From contig VOPW01000001.1 of the NCBI GenBank assembly GCA_007994965.1, forward strand, positions 2,170,001 through 2,234,000: a stretch of DNA of 64,000 bases, in the 5' to 3' direction. The notes under the pieces were generated by a model, which did no database searches, was not told where the DNA came from, and saw only the letters and a program-made list of their open reading frames with translations. The DNA is from Piscinibacter aquaticus (GTDB taxonomy: Bacteria > Pseudomonadota > Gammaproteobacteria > Burkholderiales > Burkholderiaceae_C). The translations under genes and the position numbers were made by a program. Positions 1 to 9,205 of the stretch are shown in pieces; position 1 is the stretch's first letter; each line of letters begins with the position of its first letter.

Positions 1-1178
1 CGAGCGAGCAGGCGGCCTCGCTGTTCAACCTCGAGCGCTCGGGCCATGTCTACAGCCGCATCTCCAACCCCACGAATGCGGTGCTCGAGGAGCGCGTGGC
101 GGCCCTCGAAGGTGGTGTCGGTGCCATCGCCACCGCCAGTGGCCGAGGCCGCACTGCACTGGCGATCGCGACGCTGGCCGGCGCGGGCTCGCACATCGTC
201 GCGTCGAGCGCGCTGTATGGCGGCTCGCACAACCTGCTGCACTACACGCTGTCTCGCTTCGGCATCGAGACGACATTCGTCAAGCCGGGCGACATCGACG
301 GCTGGCGTGCGGCGATCCGCCCGAGCACGAAGCTGCTGTTCGGCGAGACGCTCGGCAACCCCGGCCTCGACGTGCTCGACATCCCCACCGTCTCGGCCAT
401 CGCCCACGAGCACGGCCTGCCGCTGCTGGTGGATTCCACCTTCACGACGCCGTGGCTGATGAAGCCCTTCGACCACGGCGCCGATCTCATCTTCCATTCG
501 GCCACGAAGTTTCTCTCCGGCCACGGCACGGTGATCGGCGGAGTCTTGGTGGACTCCGGCATGTTCGACTGGGACGCGTCCGGTCGCTTCCCCGAACTGA
601 CGAAGCCCTACGACGGCTTCCACGGCATGGTGTTCAGCGAGGAGAGCACCGTCGGCGCCTTCCTGCTGCGTGCGCGGCGCGAAGGCCTGCGTGACTTCGG
701 CGCCTGCATGAGCCCCCACACCGCCCGGCTGATCCTGCAGGGCATCGAGACACTGCCGCTGCGCATGGCGCGGCACGTGGAGAACACGCGCAAGGTGGTG
801 GCCTTTCTCGCCGCGCACCCGATGGTGGCCTCGGTCGGCTACCCCGGACTCGAAGACCACCCGAACCACGCGCTGGCGAAGAAGCTGCTGCCGCGCGGCT
901 GCGGCTCGGTGTTCAGCTTCGACCTCAAGGGCAGCCGCGCCCAGGGGCGCAGCTTCATCGAGTCGCTGAAGCTGTTCTCCCACGGGCCAACGTCGGCGAC
1001 TGCCGTTCGCTGGTGATCCACCCGGCCTCGACCACGCACTTCCGCATGGACGATGCCGCGCTGGCCCGCGCCGGCATCGGCCCGGGCACGATTCGCCTGT
1101 CGATCGGCCTCGAAGAGGCCGACGACCTGATCGACGATCTCAAGCGCGCTGAAGGCGGCAGAGAAGGCGGGGGCCTGA
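1..1178 (+). CDS. metZ: O-succinylhomoserine sulfhydrylase, 5' end outside window, two apparent frameshifts
   Basis: PLP enzyme of the Cys/Met metabolism family, most like O-succinylhomoserine sulfhydrylase, which makes homocysteine from O-succinylhomoserine and sulfide. The start lies before base 1. Visible signatures are SRISNPTN near base 55, the Schiff-base lysine in HSATKFLSGHG (codon near 507) and the C-terminal VIHPASTTHFRM (from 1014). The frame breaks twice: one base is missing near 982, where SHLANVGD is expected, and two bases near 1149, where a GC unit is missing from a GCGC run. With both repaired the gene ends at TGA 1176-1178, sharing one base with the next ATG. Cystathionine gamma-synthase is possible, but the SHxANVGD/VIHPAS context fits MetZ better. 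Confidence 0.88.
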
Positions 1179-2005
1179 TGGAACTCATCGTGCAAGGCCG
1201 CAAGGCCTACGCCTACACCGGCGGCAAACCCTTCGATGCCAGCCTGCCCTGCGTGATCTTCCTCCACGGCGCGATGAACGACCACAGCGTGTGGAACCTG
1301 CTCGCGCGCTGGTTCGCGCACCATGGCCATGCGGTGCTGGCGGTCGACCAACCCGCCCACGGCCGCAGCGAAGGCCCGGCGGCCGCCTCGGTCGAGTCGC
1401 TCGCCGACTGGGCGCTGGCCTTGCTCGACGCGGCAGGCGTGCAGCGCGCCGCGGTGGTGGGCCACAGCATGGGCACGCTGATCGGGCTGGAGATGGCTGC
1501 CCGCGCGCCGGATCGCATCACGCAGCTGGCGATGATCGGCACGGCCTACCCGATGAAGGTGTCGGATGCGCTGCTGGGCACGGCGCGCGAGCAGCCGCTG
1601 CGCGCCATCGACCTGGTGAACAGCCTTTCGCACGCAAGCATCGCCACCAAGCCGTCGTTCCCTGGCCCGGGCATGTGGGTGCATGGCGGCGCCCGCGCGC
1701 TGATGCGCCGCGTGCTCGCCGGCGGCAGCGGGCTGGAAGGACGCAACCTCTTCGAGCACGACTTCCGCCTGTGCGACGCCTACGCCAACGGCTTGCAGGC
1801 GGCGGCTGAGGTGCGCTGCCCCGTGACGCTCGTCCTGGGTGCGCGCGATCAGATGACGTCACCGAAAGCCACACGCGAACTGGCCACCGCGCTGCGCGCC
1901 CAAATCCTCACGCTGCCCGCCGGGCATTCCCTGATGACCGAGGTTCCGGACGGCGTGTTGAATGCGGTCCGTCAGGCGCTCGCCCGAGCGCAGGAGCCCG
2001 CATGA
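1178..2005 (+). CDS. alpha/beta hydrolase
   Basis: Soluble alpha/beta-hydrolase of 275 residues. The nucleophile elbow GHSMG places Ser at about residue 97, the acid is probably Asp224 in LGARDQ, and the catalytic His is about 250 in PAGHS. The oxyanion motif FLHGAMND is at 28-35. The ATG overlaps the metZ stop and the gene overlaps the next ORF by four bases, so it looks translationally coupled in a metZ-hydrolase-Mpo1 operon. Substrate cannot be told from sequence; an ester or lactone is typical of this family. Confidence 0.85.
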   Translation: MELIVQGRKAYAYTGGKPFDASLPCVIFLHGAMNDHSVWNLLARWFAHHGHAVLAVDQPAHGRSEGPAAASVESLADWALALLDAAGVQRAAVVGHSMGTLIGLEMAARAPDRITQLAMIGTAYPMKVSDALLGTAREQPLRAIDLVNSLSHASIATKPSFPGPGMWVHGGARALMRRVLAGGSGLEGRNLFEHDFRLCDAYANGLQAAAEVRCPVTLVLGARDQMTSPKATRELATALRAQILTLPAGHSLMTEVPDGVLNAVRQALARAQEPA

Positions 2006-2324
2006 CCTCCGCTTCCGCCGACCCGAAGGCGTTCAAGACCTTCGCCGAGTTCTACCCCTTCTACCTCAGCGAACACAGCAACCGCACCTGTCGCCGCCTG
2101 CACTTCGCCGGCTCGACGCTGGCGCTGGCCTGCTGGCCATGCTGGTCGCCACCGGCCGGCCGCAGTACCTGCTCTACGGCCTGCTGTGCGGCTACGGCTT
2201 CGCGTGGATCGGCCACTTCGGCTTCGAGAAGAACAAGCCCGCGTCATTCAAGCGCCCGTTGTTCAGCTTCATGGGCGACTGGGTGATGTACAAGGACATC
2301 TGGACCGGCCGCATCGCGTTCTGA
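2002..2324 (+). CDS. DUF962/Mpo1-like membrane protein, one apparent frameshift
   Basis: Small integral membrane protein of about 107 residues resembling the DUF962 (Mpo1-like) family; yeast Mpo1 is a dioxygenase of 2-hydroxy fatty acid alpha-oxidation. The first half has FAEFYPFYLSEHSNRTCRRLHF, with the family's conserved His residues. The second half has GHFGFEKNKPASFKRPLFSF in another frame. One base is missing near 2132: restoring CCTGG there gives a continuous hydrophobic stretch (ALACLAMLVATG). ATG overlaps the hydrolase stop by four bases. Enzymatic activity in bacteria is inference. Confidence 0.75.
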
Positions 2325-2326
2325 GC

Positions 2327-3632
2327 ATGAGCGATCATCCCAGCGACGACCCATCCGCTCGCACGATCGAGCGGCTGGTCAACGTCGTCGCGCTGCCCAT
2401 CGGCCGCTGGGATCGTGATGCGCGCACGGTGTTCTGCAACCCGCCCTACCTGCTGTGGTCGGGCCGCGCGCGCGATGACCTGATCGGCCGCACACTGGCC
2501 GAGCTCTATGGCGAGGACGCCTGGGAGCGTGCCCGCCCGGCCTTCGAGCGCGCCTTCCGCGGCGCCACCACCAGCTACGAGCGGCTGCTGAAGCACGGCA
2601 CGCTCGCGGGGCGCTGGGCGCGGGTGCAGGTGTTTCCCGATGCCGATGCGGCCGGCGAGGTGCACTCGGTCTTCACCATCGCCACCGACATCCACGAAGA
2701 CGTCACCGCGCGCGAGGCGCTGATCGCCGCGCGTGTGCGGCTCGACCGCTTCACCGAGAACATCCCCTACCCGCTCACCTACGTCGACGCCGAGTTCGTG
2801 CTGCGCTTCGTCAACAAGGCCTACTGCGACATGGCCGGCAAGCCCGCCGACCAGCTGCTCGGCCGCCACATCGGCGCGGTGCGGGGACAGAAGCGCTGGG
2901 CCGAGCACGAGCCCCACTTCCGCCGCGCGCTCGAGGGCAAGACGGTGCAGTACACGCGCCTGGTCGACGGCCTGGCCAACAACCCCGATGGCGGGCCGCG
3001 CTGGCTGCGCACCAGCTACGTGCCCGATTTCGACGAGCGCGGCGGTGGTCGGCCTCTACACCGTGACGATCGACGTGCACGACCTCACGGTGGCGCAGGA
3101 GCAGTTGCGACGCAGCGTCGAGCACGACATGCTGACCGACGTGCTCAGCCGCCGCACCATGATGGACCGCATCGAGGCGGCGATGGTCACCGCGATCCAC
3201 GAGCCGGTGGCCCTGTTCTTCGTCGATCTCGACGGTTTCAAGGCCGTCAACGACCGCCTCGGCCACCGCGAGGGCGATGCGCTGCTGGTCAAGGTGGCGC
3301 AGGCCCTGAAGAAGAGCGTGCGCGCCGACGATGCCGTCGGCCGCTTCGGCGGCGACGAGTTTCTCGCGCTGGCCTCGGTGCGCAATGCCATCGGCGCGCA
3401 GACGCTGGCGACACACATGCTCGAGGCGATCCGTGAGGTCAGCGCCGGCGTGGGCGGCGGCGTCAGCGCCAGCATCGGCTATGCGCTGGCGCCGGCCGAT
3501 GCGCAGCATCCGCTGAAGCTGCTGCAGGCGGCCGACGACGCGATGTATGCCGCCAAGCGGCTCGGCAAGAACCGCGTGCACCACGCGGCCTCGCGCACCG
3601 AGCTCAGGAGCGCAGCAACTCCGCCAGCGTGA
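2327..3632 (+). CDS. PAS-PAS-GGDEF diguanylate cyclase, one apparent frameshift
   Basis: Cytoplasmic c-di-GMP synthase of about 435 residues with no membrane segments. Two PAS-like sensor regions (about residues 15-125 and 135-250) precede a GGDEF domain. The active site is RFGGDEF (codons near 3341-3361), preceded by the metal-binding VDLDGFKAVND. An inhibitory I-site RxxD (RADD) lies five residues before GGDEF, so product inhibition is expected. Frame is lost near 3042, where two bases (GC from GGCGCGG) appear missing between DERG and VVGLYTVTIDVHD. Its end overlaps the convergent yihY gene by 29 bp. Confidence 0.85.
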
Positions 3633-4860
3633 GCCGCTCGAAGCCGGCGCGCTCGGTGAAGGCGCGCAAGGCCAGCGTCGGTTCGATGAGCATCTGCGCA
3701 ATCAGCGGTTGCGCCGGCGTTTGCGCCGGATCGGCCAGCAGCACGAAGCGGGCGGCGCCGCTCTCGTCGAGCCGGCCCAGCCAGTCCATCTCGACCAGCG
3801 CATCGACGATCGGCTCGGCCTGCAGCGGATCGACGCGCAGCGACTGGGAGAGCTCCGTGAGGCTCAGGCCGCGGGCTTCGCCGCGGCGCGCCCGGTCGAG
3901 TTCCGTCAGCAGCGCCACCGCCAGTCCGAAGCGCGAGCCCGGCCGCTCGGGCCAGCGCGCCACGCGCATCTGCAGGCTCGGCGCATAGGCGGCGATCACC
4001 GCGCCAAGCAGCACGATCACCCAGCCGAGGTAGATCCATACCAGCAGGATCGGCACCGTGGCGAAGGCACCGTAGACCACGGCGAAGGTCGGCACCTGCG
4101 TGATGTACCAGGCCAGCGCCTTCTTCGCGACCTCGAAACCAACCGAGACGAAGACGCCGCCGGCGATCGCGTGGCGCCAGCGCACGTGGGTGTTGGGCAC
4201 GTAGTGGAACAGCGCCGCCATGCCGGCGGCGAGCAGCAGGAACTCGATCGTGTTGAGCAGCAGGCTGACACCGCCCGGCAGATCGGAGACGATGCCGCGC
4301 GAGGCCGAGATCACGTAGGACGTCAGGCTCAGGCTGACGCCGAGCACCAGCGGCCCGAGGGTCGCGGCCGCCCAGTAGACGAGCACGCGCTGGGCGATCG
4401 GCCGCGGCGTGCGCACGCGCCAGATGGCGTTGAGGGTGCGGTCGATGGTGAGCATCAGCGCCAGCGCCGCGAGAACGAGGAACACCAGGCCCACCGTCCC
4501 GAGACGGTTGGCCTTGGCGGCAAACTGTGTCAGCGCCACCATCACCGGCTTGGCGATGTTGTCGGGCACCAAGCTCTGCAGGAAGTATTTCTGCAGCGAC
4601 TCCTGGAACGACGCGAACATCGGGAAGGCCGAGAAGATCGCCAGCGTGACGGTGACCAGCGGCACCAGCGAAATCAGCGTCGTGAAGGTCAGGCTGCCGG
4701 CGGTCAGGCCCAGGCGGTCTTCGCGGAAGCGCATGCGCAGCGTGCGCAGCGTCTCCAGCCAGGGCCAGTGCTGCAGCGTCTCGAGCAGCAGCGCGATGCG
4801 CTCGCGCCAGCTCTCTTCGAAGCGGGCCCGCAGGTGAGAGGGAAGATTCATTGCTGGCAT
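3604..4860 (-). CDS. YihY family inner membrane protein
   Basis: Polytopic membrane protein of 418 residues, YihY/BrkB family. Hydrophobic helices begin near residues 58, 125, 165, 205, 245 and 280. The family pattern GLTAGSLTFTTLISLVPL is at 51-68. The C-terminal 100 residues are soluble and resemble a winged-helix-like extension, common in betaproteobacterial members. Function is unproven; the older ribonuclease BN name is considered wrong for the family. Two starts are possible (ATG at 4860 or 4851). The 3' end overlaps the convergent cyclase gene, and the start is only 11 bp from the divergent DUF2069 gene. Confidence 0.82.
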   Translation of the reverse strand: MPAMNLPSHLRARFEESWRERIALLLETLQHWPWLETLRTLRMRFREDRLGLTAGSLTFTTLISLVPLVTVTLAIFSAFPMFASFQESLQKYFLQSLVPDNIAKPVMVALTQFAAKANRLGTVGLVFLVLAALALMLTIDRTLNAIWRVRTPRPIAQRVLVYWAAATLGPLVLGVSLSLTSYVISASRGIVSDLPGGVSLLLNTIEFLLLAAGMAALFHYVPNTHVRWRHAIAGGVFVSVGFEVAKKALAWYITQVPTFAVVYGAFATVPILLVWIYLGWVIVLLGAVIAAYAPSLQMRVARWPERPGSRFGLAVALLTELDRARRGEARGLSLTELSQSLRVDPLQAEPIVDALVEMDWLGRLDESGAARFVLLADPAQTPAQPLIAQMLIEPTLALRAFTERAGFERLTLAELLRS

Positions 4861-4871
4861 GATAGCCAGCG

Positions 4872-5243
4872 ATGCAGCACGTCCTTTCGCCCGCCGTGGC
4901 CTGGTCGCAGCGCGTGGCGGTGGCCAGCCTGCTCGGCCTGATCGTCCTCGGCCTCCTCTGGGAACTCCAGCTCGCGCCCACCGGCAGCGGCATGCTCGCG
5001 CTCAAGGTGCTGCCGCTGACCTTCGCGGTGGCCGGGCTGCTCAAGCGGCGCATGTACACCTACCGCTGGGTGGCGCTGCTGGTGTGGCTCTACTTCATCG
5101 AGGGCGTGGTGCGCGCGACCAGCGACACCGGGCTGTCGGCGCGCCCGGCGCTGATCGAGGTGGTGCTGACCATCGTGCTGTTCGCCGCCTGCGCGTTCCA
5201 TGTGCGCTGGCGGCTGCGCGCTGCAGCAGGAGGCGCCGCGTGA
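4872..5243 (+). CDS. DUF2069 family membrane protein
   Basis: Small membrane protein of 123 residues with about four hydrophobic helices (near 15-30, 42-57, 66-80 and 95-112), matching the DUF2069 family. The conserved patch MYTYRWVALLVWLYFIEGVVR lies in the middle. No function is known. It starts 11 bp from divergent yihY and is followed by an FAD oxidase whose GTG overlaps its TGA. Confidence 0.75.
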   Translation: MQHVLSPAVAWSQRVAVASLLGLIVLGLLWELQLAPTGSGMLALKVLPLTFAVAGLLKRRMYTYRWVALLVWLYFIEGVVRATSDTGLSARPALIEVVLTIVLFAACAFHVRWRLRAAAGGAA

Positions 5244-6640
5244 CGCTGGAGGCCGAGCTGCGCGGCATCGTCGGCACCGCGCAGGTGCTGCAAGGCGGTG
5301 ATCTGGCTGCCTACGAGCTGGACTGGCGCAAGCGCTGGCGCGGCCGCGCCCGTGCCGTCGTGCGTCCCGGCTCGACCGAGGAGGTCGCCGCCGTGGTGCG
5401 CGCCTGCGCGGCCCACGGTGCGAGCATCGTCCCGCAAGGCGGCAACACCGGGCTGGTCGGCGCCTCGGTGCCCGATGACTCGGGCACGCAGGTGGTGCTG
5501 CACCTCGGCCGCCTGAACCGCGTGCGCGAGATCGACGCCGCCAACCTGACCATGACCGTGGAAGCGGGCTGTCTCCTGCAGGCCGTGCAGGAAGCGGCGG
5601 CCGGCAAGGGCCTGCTCTTTCCGCTCAGCCTCGCCGCCGAAGGCAGCTGCACGATCGGCGGCAACCTCGCCACCAATGCCGGCGGCACGCAGGTGGTGCG
5701 CTACGGCAATGCGCGCGAGCTCTGCCTCGGGCTGGAAGTCGTCACCGCCGACGGCGAGGTGTGGAACGGGCTGTCGGGCCTGCGCAAGGACAACACCGGC
5801 TACGACCTGCGCGACCTGTTCATCGGCAGCGAAGGCACCCTTGGCATCATCACCGCGGCCACGCTGAAGCTCCATCCGCAGCCGGGCACGGTCAGCACGG
5901 CGCTGGCCACGCTCGACTGGCTGGATGCCGCGGTGGACTTCCTCGGCCTCGCGCAGGCGCAGCTGGGCGCCGCGCTGACCGGCTTCGAGGTGATGAACCG
6001 TTTCTCGATGGATCTGGTGCGGCGCCACTTCCCGCAGCTGCAGCAGCCGCTGCCCGGTGCCGCCTGGACGGTACTGCTGGAGCAGTCGAGCAACGACCGC
6101 CCGCACGACGCGGCGCAGCGCTTCGAGGACCTGCTCGCGCTCGCCTTCGAGCGCGGCCTGATCGGCGATGCGGCGGTGGCGGCCAGCCTCGAACACTCGA
6201 AGACCATGTGGCACCTGCGCGAATCGATCCCGCTCGCGCAGAGCCTCGAAGGCCTGAACATCAAGCACGACATCTCGGTGCCGATCTCACGCATTCCCGC
6301 CTTCGTGCGCGCCGCCGACGAGGCGCTGGAGCGGGCCGTGCCCGGCGTGCGCCCGGTCGACTTCGGACACCTCGGCGACGGCAACCTGCACTACAACGTG
6401 CAGGCACCGGAAGGCGAATCGGCCGAGCGCTTTCTGTCCGAGCGCGAGGCCGAGGTCAACCGCATCGTCTACGACGCGGTGATGGCGCACGGCGGCTCGA
6501 TCTCGGCCGAACACGGCATCGGCCTTCTCAAGCGCGAGGAACTCGCGCAGCGCAAGTCGCCCGTGGCGCTGAAGATGATGCGCGCCATCAAGCAGGCGCT
6601 GGATCCGAAGGGCCGGATGAACCCCGGCCGCGTGGTCTGA
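5240..6640 (+). CDS. FAD-binding oxidase, GlcD / D-2-hydroxyacid dehydrogenase type
   Basis: Flavoprotein of 466 residues in the vanillyl-alcohol-oxidase fold family, like glycolate oxidase subunit GlcD, D-lactate dehydrogenase and D-2-hydroxyglutarate dehydrogenase. The FAD-binding loop PQGGNTGLVGASVPD is near residues 65-79 and SEGTLGIIT near 200. The C-terminal metal and substrate site is GHLGDGNLHYN near 377, and HGGSISAEHGIG near 418. GTG start chosen because it overlaps the upstream stop (GTGA). D-2-hydroxyglutarate or D-lactate is the likeliest substrate, but this is inference from family. Confidence 0.85.
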   Translation: MTLEAELRGIVGTAQVLQGGDLAAYELDWRKRWRGRARAVVRPGSTEEVAAVVRACAAHGASIVPQGGNTGLVGASVPDDSGTQVVLHLGRLNRVREIDAANLTMTVEAGCLLQAVQEAAAGKGLLFPLSLAAEGSCTIGGNLATNAGGTQVVRYGNARELCLGLEVVTADGEVWNGLSGLRKDNTGYDLRDLFIGSEGTLGIITAATLKLHPQPGTVSTALATLDWLDAAVDFLGLAQAQLGAALTGFEVMNRFSMDLVRRHFPQLQQPLPGAAWTVLLEQSSNDRPHDAAQRFEDLLALAFERGLIGDAAVAASLEHSKTMWHLRESIPLAQSLEGLNIKHDISVPISRIPAFVRAADEALERAVPGVRPVDFGHLGDGNLHYNVQAPEGESAERFLSEREAEVNRIVYDAVMAHGGSISAEHGIGLLKREELAQRKSPVALKMMRAIKQALDPKGRMNPGRVV

Positions 6641-6646
6641 CGGGCC

Positions 6647-7075
6647 CTACTGGACGGGCCCCTTGAGCGCCGCCGGCACCGGCAGCGCGACCACCTCGAT
6701 GCCCTCCTCGCGAAGCGCCTGCGCGTCCTCGGCAGTCGCACGGCCGCGAATGCCGCGCGCCTCGGCTTCACCGTAGTGGATCCGGCGCGCCTCTTCCGGA
6801 AATCGTTCGCCGACGTCTTCGGTGCGGGCCATCAGCTGCTGCACCGCCTGGAGCGCAGCCGCCTGCGCGGCGGCCGGGCGATCGGTCGGCGCGCCCTCTT
6901 CCTTCAACCCGGAGACATTGAGCCGAGGCGCACTCGGCAGTTTGGCGATCGCGGTGTCGCCGCAGGCAGGGCAGCCCACCAGGCCGCGGGTCGCTTGCGA
7001 TTCGAAGTCTTCGTCAGAGGCGAACCAGCCCTCGAAGCGATGCTCGTGGGCACAGCGCAGGTTCAGGACCTTCAT
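6647..7075 (-). CDS. DUF1178 family protein
   Basis: Small soluble protein of 142 residues. The N terminus MKVLNLRCAHEHRFEGWF and a CPAC pair (about residues 35-38) form a zinc-ribbon-like head typical of DUF1178. An Ala-rich middle and an acidic region IHYGEAEARGIRG follow. Function unknown. It is the last gene of the long minus-strand run after nuoN and NUDIX, and ends 6 bp from the convergent FAD oxidase. A repeated GGGCCC at 6642-6647 and 6656-6661 could form a shared terminator, but there is no T-tract. Confidence 0.78.
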   Translation of the reverse strand: MKVLNLRCAHEHRFEGWFASDEDFESQATRGLVGCPACGDTAIAKLPSAPRLNVSGLKEEGAPTDRPAAAQAAALQAVQQLMARTEDVGERFPEEARRIHYGEAEARGIRGRATAEDAQALREEGIEVVALPVPAALKGPVQ

Positions 7076-7100
7076 GCGCCCGATTATGGGCCGGCCGACC

Positions 7101-7697
7101 TTATCGAGGCGTGAAGCCGGGGATCGCCCAGCGGCCGGCGCGCCAATTCTGCAACCACTGCAGGCCGATCAGCGTCTTGGCGTCGGTCACCGCGCCGCTG
7201 GCGCACAGGCGGTCGAGCTCGGCTTCGTGGACGAGCTGCAGGTCGAGGAACTCGCCCTCGTCGAGCCGCCGTTCACCCGCAGACAAGCCGCGCGCGAACC
7301 AGATCTCGATGTGCTCGTTCGAGTAGGCGATGGCGTTGTGCAGCACGCCGGCCAGTGCCCATTCGCTGGCGCGGTAGCCGGTTTCCTCGAGCAGTTCGCG
7401 TTGCGCGCACTGCAGCGTGGGCTCGCCGGGTTCGAGCTTGCCGGCCGGAAACTCGAGCATCACGCGGGCCAGCGGATAGCGCCACTGCCGCTCCATCACG
7501 AGCCGCCCGTCGTCGAGCAACGGCACGATCATCACGGCGCCTGGATGCACGACGAACTCGCGCGTGCCCGCGCTGCCATCGGGAAGACGGATGTGGTCAC
7601 GCCGCACGTGCAGCAGCCGGCCCTGGAACACCGTCTCTTCGGAGACAGTCTCCTCGCGCAGGTGCGCGTTGTCGGGCGCGGCCGGAGGCTGGCTCAC
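7101..7697 (-). CDS. NUDIX hydrolase, ADP-ribose pyrophosphatase type
   Basis: Protein of 198 residues with a full NUDIX box, GKLEPGEPTLQCAQRELLEE followed by TGY (about residues 91-113). The flanking strands (VMIVPLLDDGRLVMERQWRYP and FPAGKLE) match the ADP-ribose pyrophosphatase (NudF-like) branch, which cleaves nucleoside diphosphate sugars. Starts 10 bp after nuoN, so it is probably cotranscribed with the nuo operon; NADH-linked metabolite clean-up would fit, but is inference. Confidence 0.85.
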   Translation of the reverse strand: MSQPPAAPDNAHLREETVSEETVFQGRLLHVRRDHIRLPDGSAGTREFVVHPGAVMIVPLLDDGRLVMERQWRYPLARVMLEFPAGKLEPGEPTLQCAQRELLEETGYRASEWALAGVLHNAIAYSNEHIEIWFARGLSAGERRLDEGEFLDLQLVHEAELDRLCASGAVTDAKTLIGLQWLQNWRAGRWAIPGFTPR

Positions 7698-7707
7698 GCC
7701 GCCGCGC

Positions 7708-9189
7708 TCAGGTGCCCAGCGCCTTGACGATGGCCTGCGCGCACAGCGCCATCAGGCCGCCGGGCAGGATGCCGAACACCAGGATCGCCGCGCCGTTGAG
7801 CGACAGGATCGTGCGCACCTCGCCGGTGCTGGTGATGGGATGGGCATCGGCCGGCTCGTCGAAGTACATCACCTTGACGATGCGCAGGTAGTAGAACGCC
7901 GCCACCAGCGACAGCAGCACGGCGATCACCGCCAGCCAGATGTAGAGCGCGACGTTGGTCGAGACGATCGCCTGCAGCACCGCCAGCTTGGCGTAGAAGC
8001 CCACTGTCGGCGGGATGCCGGCCAGCGAGAACATGAAGATCGCCATCACCGCGGCGTACCACGGGCTGCGCCGCGCGAGACCCTTGAGGTCGTCGACCTG
8101 TTCGGCCTCGTGGCCGGCACGCGCCAGCAGCATCACGATGCCAAAGGTGCCCAGCGTCGTGAACACGTAGGTGAGCACGTAGAACATCGACGAGCTGTAG
8201 CCATTCGCGGCCGACAGCGTGTTGCCCGACACCACCGTGGGAGTGAGGCCGAGCAGCATGAAGCCGATCTGGCCGATCGTCGAGTAGGCCAGCATGCGCT
8301 TGAGGTTGTTCTGCGCGATGGCGGCCACGTTGCCCAGCGCCATCGAGGCCACCGACAGCAGGATCAGCATCTGCTGCCAGTCCTGCGCGAGGCCCGACAT
8401 GCCCTCGACCAGCAACCGGATCGTGATCGCGAAGGCGGCGAGCTTGGGCGCGCCGGCGATCATCAGCGTCACCGCCGTGGGGGCGCCCTGGTAGACGTCG
8501 GGGATCCACATGTGGAACGGCACCGCGCCGAGCTTGAAGGCGAGGCCCGACACCACGAAGACAATGCCCAGCACCAGCACGGCCTGGTTGATGCGGCCGG
8601 TGGCGATGGCCTTGAAGACCTCGCCGATGTCCAGCGAGCCGGTGGCGCCGTACATCATCGACAGGCCGTAGAGCAGGAAGCCGCTGGCCAGCGCGCCGAG
8701 GACGAAATACTTCATCGCGGCTTCGGTGGATTGCGCGTGGTCGCGGCGCAGCGCCACCAGCGCATACAGGCTCAGCGACATCAGCTCCAGGCCGAGGTAG
8801 ACGACGAGGAAATTGTTCGCCGACAGCATCACGCAGATGCCCAGTAGCGAGAACATCGACAGCGTGATCAGCTCGCCCTTGAGCATGTCGCGGTCGGCGG
8901 CATAGGGGCGCGCATAGGCCAGCGACATCATCGTGGCCAGCGTGGCGAAGAAGGCCAGCAGGTGGCCCATCGGGTCGGCCACGACCATGCGCTGCACCGC
9001 GTAGACGGTATCGCCGGCATCGAAGCGCAAGAGGTGCAGGATGGCGACCACGGCCAGCGAGGCCTGGGCCAGCAGGTAGGTCGGCGTGCGGCGCGGGTGC
9101 GCCACCCACAGGTCAACCATGGCGACGATCAGCGCCATCGTCAGCAGCACCACCTCGGGGGCGATGGCGAGCCAGTTCATCTGGTTCAT
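7708..9189 (-). CDS. nuoN: NADH-quinone oxidoreductase subunit N
   Basis: Membrane subunit of respiratory complex I, 493 residues, one of three Mrp-antiporter-like proton channels. About 13-14 hydrophobic helices. The antiporter signatures are KLGAVPFHMWIPDVYQGAPT and NNLKRMLAYSTIGQIGFML. Reading frame intact. Last nuo gene, followed by NUDIX after 10 bp. Confidence 0.97.
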   Translation of the reverse strand: MNQMNWLAIAPEVVLLTMALIVAMVDLWVAHPRRTPTYLLAQASLAVVAILHLLRFDAGDTVYAVQRMVVADPMGHLLAFFATLATMMSLAYARPYAADRDMLKGELITLSMFSLLGICVMLSANNFLVVYLGLELMSLSLYALVALRRDHAQSTEAAMKYFVLGALASGFLLYGLSMMYGATGSLDIGEVFKAIATGRINQAVLVLGIVFVVSGLAFKLGAVPFHMWIPDVYQGAPTAVTLMIAGAPKLAAFAITIRLLVEGMSGLAQDWQQMLILLSVASMALGNVAAIAQNNLKRMLAYSTIGQIGFMLLGLTPTVVSGNTLSAANGYSSSMFYVLTYVFTTLGTFGIVMLLARAGHEAEQVDDLKGLARRSPWYAAVMAIFMFSLAGIPPTVGFYAKLAVLQAIVSTNVALYIWLAVIAVLLSLVAAFYYLRIVKVMYFDEPADAHPITSTGEVRTILSLNGAAILVFGILPGGLMALCAQAIVKALGT

Positions 9190-9205
9190 GTGATTCTCGT
9201 CCGGC

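Noticed and set aside
1013-2005. A continuous 330-codon frame that would fuse the MetZ C terminus to the alpha/beta hydrolase
   Set aside because: The junction lacks the normal MetZ end. Restoring one GC at 1149 gives a stop at 1176-1178 and an ATG overlap, so the fusion is an indel artefact.
6642-6661. Repeated GGGCCC as a bidirectional terminator
   Set aside because: It overlaps the DUF1178 coding end, the stem is only six bp and no T-tract follows on either side.
7564-8847. Very long plus-strand frames over the nuo, uvrB and tct regions (for example 7564-8847, 9224-11233, 53404-55500)
   Set aside because: These are antisense shadows of GC-rich genes: His/Arg/Gln-rich translations with no domain, no SD and the third-position bias on the other strand.
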